A DNA stretch of 64,000 nt from Paramarasmius palmivorus. Lineage: Eukaryota; Basidiomycota; Agaricomycetes; Agaricales; Marasmiaceae. Location of the stretch: assembly GCA_037176845.1 (NCBI GenBank), contig JAYKXP010000114.1, positions 96,594 to 160,593 of the forward strand, in the 5' to 3' direction. Under the pieces are notes generated by a model. That model did not search any database. It saw nothing but the letters and a program-made list of their open reading frames with translations, and was not told where the DNA came from. Below, one piece after another: positions 59,601 through 64,000 of the stretch (position 1 is the first letter of the stretch; every line of letters starts with the position of its first letter). The position numbers were made by a program, and so were the translations under genes.

Positions 59601-60618
59601 ATCATATATAAAAGCAGTATTAGAACGATTCGGTCTAAGCAACATTAAACCCACTTCTGCCCCCTTCAAAGCAAAATCATGTCCACACAACAACTCGAAG
59701 ATCTCAACTCCCACAGCCCCTTTATCTATTCCCCCATTACCTGGCTTGTTAAAGCTGCCAAACGACGAAATCCATCATTCGACCACAGAACGGCCCAAGC
59801 AGCCCTTCTCTACGGAGACAAAGACTGGCGTGTCAACAGATGCGACCATCCACAGGGAACTGAATGCAAAGAATGCTGGAAAACACTCGAACCCATCCTT
59901 CGAAACTGGGACCAGTACCATGAATGCTCCCTTCCCAATGCCATTTCGAGAATTAGTCGGAGCACTACAGTATATATCCATAGCAACCAGGCCAGACATC
60001 ACATATGCGCTCTCACAGTCCTCTACCAATCTACAACAACCGACAAGAGAGGACTGGAATGCGTTGCTGAGGATTTGCGGATATTTAAAGGGGACCATGC
60101 ACTATTGGCTATCATACAGGCAAACAAATGAAAAGACGGAAGACCATCAAAGGGTAGTAGGGTATTCGGATGCGGATGGAATGACTACAGAGGGACGGAG
60201 AGCTATCTCAGGATACGTGTTCATGCTCAACGGTGGGGCTCTATCATGGTCGTCGAAAAGGCAACCTCTAGTAGCTCTCTCCACAACAGAAGCCGAATAC
60301 GTCGCGCTCATGCACGCGGCAAAGGAGGCCTTATGGATTCGGTCTTTTATGTCCGAAATTTTTGGAGGAAAGGAGGAACCACTGCTGTTAAAAACAGACA
60401 ACCAAGGAGCGATTTCCTTATCTCTAGGAGACTGCTTCCATGCGAGAACGAAACACATCGACATACGGTTCCATTTTATCTGTTATACGGTCGAAAAGGG
60501 GAAAATTGTGCTGGGGTATTGTCCAACCGAAGACATGTTGGCTGATCCGTTGACAAAAGGATTACCCTCTGCAAAGGTCAAACACTTCGCAAGTCAAATG
60601 GGACTATGCTCGGTTTGA
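56632..60618 (+). pseudogene. Ty1/copia Pol polyprotein with an in-frame stop
   Basis: The frame is open even upstream of the ATG, from the LTR deletion point. Domains in order: a Cys-rich CDCGTCHTPK, protease DSGASKHM (about 57340), the integrase zinc region (HTNYEYVARL then CDICLAAKGKRH) and integrase core MDVWGPAS to LHSD*GGEF. Then reverse transcriptase (NKWVYRSKHNKEGNVDRYRA, MDVKSAYLYG, ALYGLHQAGKRWN, FIHVDDM at about 59435) and RNase H (YSDADGMTTEGRRAISGY, LSTTEAEYVAL, TKHIDIRFHFI, MLADPLTKGL). A TGA at 58108 sits where copia integrases usually have a sense codon before GGEF; frames on either side are identical, so it is a nonsense change. The rest of pol is open to 60618. Confidence 0.9.
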
Positions 60619-60625
60619 AGGGGAG
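60618..60625 (+). other. Polypurine tract
   Basis: AAGGGGAG lies directly before the TG of the right LTR, the usual primer site for plus-strand synthesis. Confidence 0.75.
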
Positions 60626-61040
60626 TGTTAGAATAATTAATCCTTTTATGGTATCATTTGATTATCTTTTCAGCTACTCTATTGTCCTTGTTCTCTATCT
60701 GGACTTTCCTTTGTAGTCTTATCTGTTCATTGTGGTTTTATGCTTTCTTATTCTCATACATCGTATCGGTGTGGCATATTTCATTTCTACTTACTTGTCC
60801 TTTATGTTCTATTGAACTTTCAAATTATATAAACTGAGTACTCTCTACATCGATTCATCGTCTCTTGCTATTGTCTTGTACCAGCACTGCTTAAACACAG
60901 TCCTCAAGGCTTTTTCAAGTCTTTCGATCATCATCTCTATCCTTGACCTAGTTGATTCACTTAGGCGTTGATCACGGTCCACTTGCTTTGACATTCACGT
61001 GTTACGTGCTTACCCGTCGCTAAGGATTATTGCTGTAACA
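60626..61040 (+). repeat. Right LTR (complete, 415 bp)
   Basis: Starts TGTTAGAATAATTAATCC and ends TGCTGTAACA, followed by the target duplication GAAGG (61041-61045). It begins TG and ends CA as expected. Confidence 0.88.
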
Positions 61041-61045
61041 GAAGG

Positions 61046-64000
61046 AATTCTGCAAAATGTTTCAGTCAAGAGGCCAGCAGACTGCAAATGTGACTCTCTA
61101 TGCCAGGCGGCCGTAAGGACATTTCCTCTATGTGGAAACCCAAAATCCAGCTTTAACCGCACTCGTCTTTGAGCATGTGTCGGGCATGTCGTTAGGAGTC
61201 CAAAGGCCTCAACAGCATCAAATGGTACAGAAAAAATATAAAAACGGACGTCTACGAGGCACCTCTGTCCTTGCAGCTACTAATTGAACACTATCAAAGA
61301 GTGCTCGTCGGAGCATTCACTGGTAGCTGGGGGAGTTTATACACCAATCCACCTCACAAAGTCAAGGAAAAACGAATGTCGTTACACAAGCCTCCACCTC
61401 CTCCTTCAGAACTTCCCAGACGCTACATGGTCAATATCAGAAGAGGGAGTTAGCCCATGGAATGCTCCATCCTGAAGAGCCAATTGCTTGCAAGGACGAA
61501 AAACAAGCGCCATCCCTCAACATACGCATTCAAAACACTCGATACCACCAGAGGACACAACAAGCGATGCGATAGCTGAGACTCTATCATGGTGATGGCG
61601 CAAAAGTGGTGTATCTGGTTGCAAAGGCTCCGGTTTCTCCTCATTCTGTTGTGTGCCAGTGAAGGCAATACAGACCAGCAGTGACATACCAAGGAGCTTG
61701 CATGATGAGGTAGTGCAATGCTTGCATGATGTCGAGGCTCATCCTGAGAGTTTTTGTCTACTTGCAGTTACACGGATCATGGTCTTCGCGTAGAAGTTGT
61801 CTCTACCGAACATTCGTCAAACCCTCCATCGTCTCATACGCCACGGGAAGGCATGCTCTTTATTCTTGCAGTCATCCTATCCTCACGGACCACTTCCTGG
61901 TGTTGCTGGTTGGGACTTTCAAGTGGGTTAGCGTGTCGTAACCAGAATCTCTGGCATCTTGGGAGAGGTGGTCGCAGTGGAAACAGGATGTAGTCTTCTA
62001 CACCGTAGCACGGATAACATCCGAAGACATGTTGGCTGGGGTGTCAGAAGTCTTGGAAGACGGCGATTTGAGTTCAGCACACGATTCATGGATGGGATGG
62101 GATGTGGTCGAGCGAGTGGAATTCCATGGTTGCGGAACATCTTCAGACTATCGTCCACACAGGAAAATATAGAGATTCAGAAAGGTTCTGTTACTTGAAG
62201 TGAAATGGAACATATTCCGGTGTTGGTGGAGCCGAATTTCTGGTTCGCTACACCACCACCGCAGCGGGAGCATATTCTTCAATCGTACCCAGCCTTTCCC
62301 TGGAGGGAAGCTGCTGGAGTATCAACATGTTTCTCAAAAACCGATCCAAGGATGTCCGACATATCTTGGCGGAGAAACACCCCGAACTCCTCACTCAGTG
62401 CAAATTGATCGAGAGTTCGCAATAGGCATGTTCACAGTATTCCTTGGATGTGCAGAGAGCGTCACGTTCTTTTCTCGGGGATATTAGAGGTAGTGCGCGC
62501 GGTGACAGAATGTCAGATATGGGTGCAGACAGCAAGCAGGTTGATTGATTAAAAAAAAAACAAAGATGGACAGGGATTGTGCAAGGGTTGTCGTGACGGT
62601 TCGAAGTGGTTATGACTTCGTCTTGACCTTGAGTATGTGTCTTATCATAAGTGGTGTGTCGAAGATGACATGACTTTCATTCAGCTGCAGATGCCCCTAC
62701 ATGTTGTCGAAGCAGCCAGCCACCATTTGTAGTTCGCGTTGGATACTCTCATCCGAAATTCAATCTCCAACATATTACGGGTCTTCTTCATCATCCTGTT
62801 ACTCACGAACCCGATAACCGGCTGCATTCCTCGTCTTGGGCTTGTGACATCGATAATGACCCTTAGCCAACTAGGAAAACCGGTAGATATGCAGGATGAG
62901 AGACCGTATCATGGGCGACGAGACTACAAGCACATAGCGATATCGGATGAATTGGTCATTGACAAGCCAGCAACACGAACGATGCCGGTAGTTACTCCAG
63001 AAGACATCAGAAGATGTTGAAGTTCCTAGAGTCACCAGTTAATGTGGCGGTGTCGCCGAACGTGGCCCAATAATGCACATCCAAGCATCGTGCTGGGCTG
63101 TATGAGCTTCAGGGGAAACCGTCAGACTCCTGTTTTGGGTTAAAACTCTTCGGTTAAAGATGGCCTGTTTCGCTATACATTCAAAGGTCTCGAACGGACG
63201 GTCAAAGTGGGCTACACGGAATCGGAGATTTGCTGTATTTTCTATCGGCACAAAAAACAAGATCGCATTCTTCCCAATGCCATGCATATTGAAATGCGGG
63301 GAATCGCTGTTCAGAAGACGAAGGCACTGTATGTGTTAATGGGAGACCTATGCCGGGAATACGTTTTTTGGCATTGCTACTGTTCTCTCGCAACTTGGCA
63401 GTCATCCGAAGCCATGTATGGTGTTGCTCTGTCGACAGCGAAAACTGGAGCTGTAGATGGAAGTTAAGAGTATAGGTTGCGGGGCTTCAGACGTGTGTCG
63501 ATAGAGCATGAGAAGGAGGCTTTCACTCGCTATGGACAAAGAGGCCCAGAGATCAAAGAACAGACAGGCGTTCAGCGAAACCAGAGAGACGGAGACTGAC
63601 CGAGACTTAGATTATATATTTGCTATTATCGACGGTATTATGTATTCTGTATTTTTTAACTTACCTTGGATGTTTATTATTACATTATAGATAGATCGCG
63701 CGTAATGATAAATCTTCTGAATACTTGAACCCTGAAAGATGTCTGGCCTCTACACGTCAAGGGACCAGTACTGTCTTGACGGTGAATAGCTAACAGACAT
63801 ACTCTGCTGCTGCATCTTTGTTTGTATCTTTTGTGCCTTTGACATATTCTTGTGGTTTCATTTACGATTTTAGGTTTTTCATTCAAGGGGAATGACATCA
63901 CCACGAGTTAACTTCGAGCTGAATTGTTTACATCACGGCTTTGGTTGCCATTCAGGGGTGTTGGTGTCGGACATATTTAACGACGCTTTTAGCAGACGGA
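61046..64000 (+). other. Decayed coding fragments after the retrotransposon
   Basis: The first about 70 bp continue the interrupted exon. Beyond that, short readings such as RVLVGAFTGSWG (about 61290), VLVEPNFWFATPPPQREHIL (about 62220) and ITGCIPRLGLVTSIMTLSQ (about 62815) look like old exons without connected frames. They may be the rest of the interrupted gene. I could not build a gene from them; 63000-64000 holds nothing I recognise. Confidence 0.35.

Larger units (their letters stand above)
56036..61040 (+). mobile_element. Ty1/copia LTR retrotransposon, gag-deleted
   Basis: Two LTRs (56036-56423 and 60626-61040) flank a copia-order pol (protease, integrase, reverse transcriptase, RNase H). 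A polypurine tract precedes the right LTR, and the 5-bp duplication GAAGG brackets the whole. The left LTR lacks its last 27 or so bases, and pol sequence starts almost at once, so the primer-binding site and most of gag have been lost in one deletion. Confidence 0.9.

Noticed and set aside
63000..64000. Several short frames at the right edge
   Set aside because: All are below 90 codons, overlap on both strands and match nothing I recognise.

Overview
The window is nuclear DNA of a filamentous fungus, most likely a mushroom-forming basidiomycete (Agaricomycetes). Genes are split by many introns of about 45-60 nt; the Dopey gene alone has 23 coding exons. Recognisable housekeeping genes sit beside families typical of Agaricomycetes: DUF6534 membrane protein, F-box/LRR-like protein, small secreted proteins, and large proteins resembling fungal 2OG-Fe(II) oxygenases.

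Layout. 0.7-7.2 kb: DOP1 (Golgi/endosome trafficking), complete. 7.5-18.4 kb: gene A (complete, about 1,140 aa) of an oxygenase-like family, a DUF6534 membrane protein, gene B (same family, catalytic core missing), and relic E, split by a 1.17-kb terminal-inverted-repeat element. 18.6-28.8 kb: ordinary genes, namely a small unknown gene, RAMP4/SERP1, HAT2/MSI1 WD40 protein, ATP synthase subunit e, a tRNA-Asp with an intron, the SNF1-kinase beta subunit (one apparent frameshift) and a multi-pass membrane protein. 29.2-42.8 kb: oxygenase-like genes C and D and fragment F, interleaved with a small secreted protein, an F-box gene and a four-repeat BAS2-like cysteine-rich secreted protein. 43.6-46.0 kb: a membrane protein and a coiled-coil protein. 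46.2-48.2 kb: a tandem duplication of a 133-aa gene plus a decayed third copy. 48.5-52.7 kb: an hAT transposon. 55.0-61.1 kb: an unknown gene interrupted by a Ty1/copia retrotransposon flanked by an exact 5-bp target duplication. 61.1-64 kb: low-information sequence with decayed coding fragments.

The most notable content is the local family of six oxygenase-like paralogues (A, B, E, C, D, F). A is whole; the others show different lesions: loss of a block of exons by a deletion running from intron to intron, loss of the C-terminal domain, one-base shifts, and insertion of a transposon. Even in A the residues expected to bind iron and 2-oxoglutarate appear replaced, so the family may be non-catalytic. 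Apparent single-base indels also occur in unrelated genes (SNF1 beta subunit, F-box gene, BAS2-like gene, the 19-kb gene). Some frameshifts here may therefore be consensus errors rather than biology.
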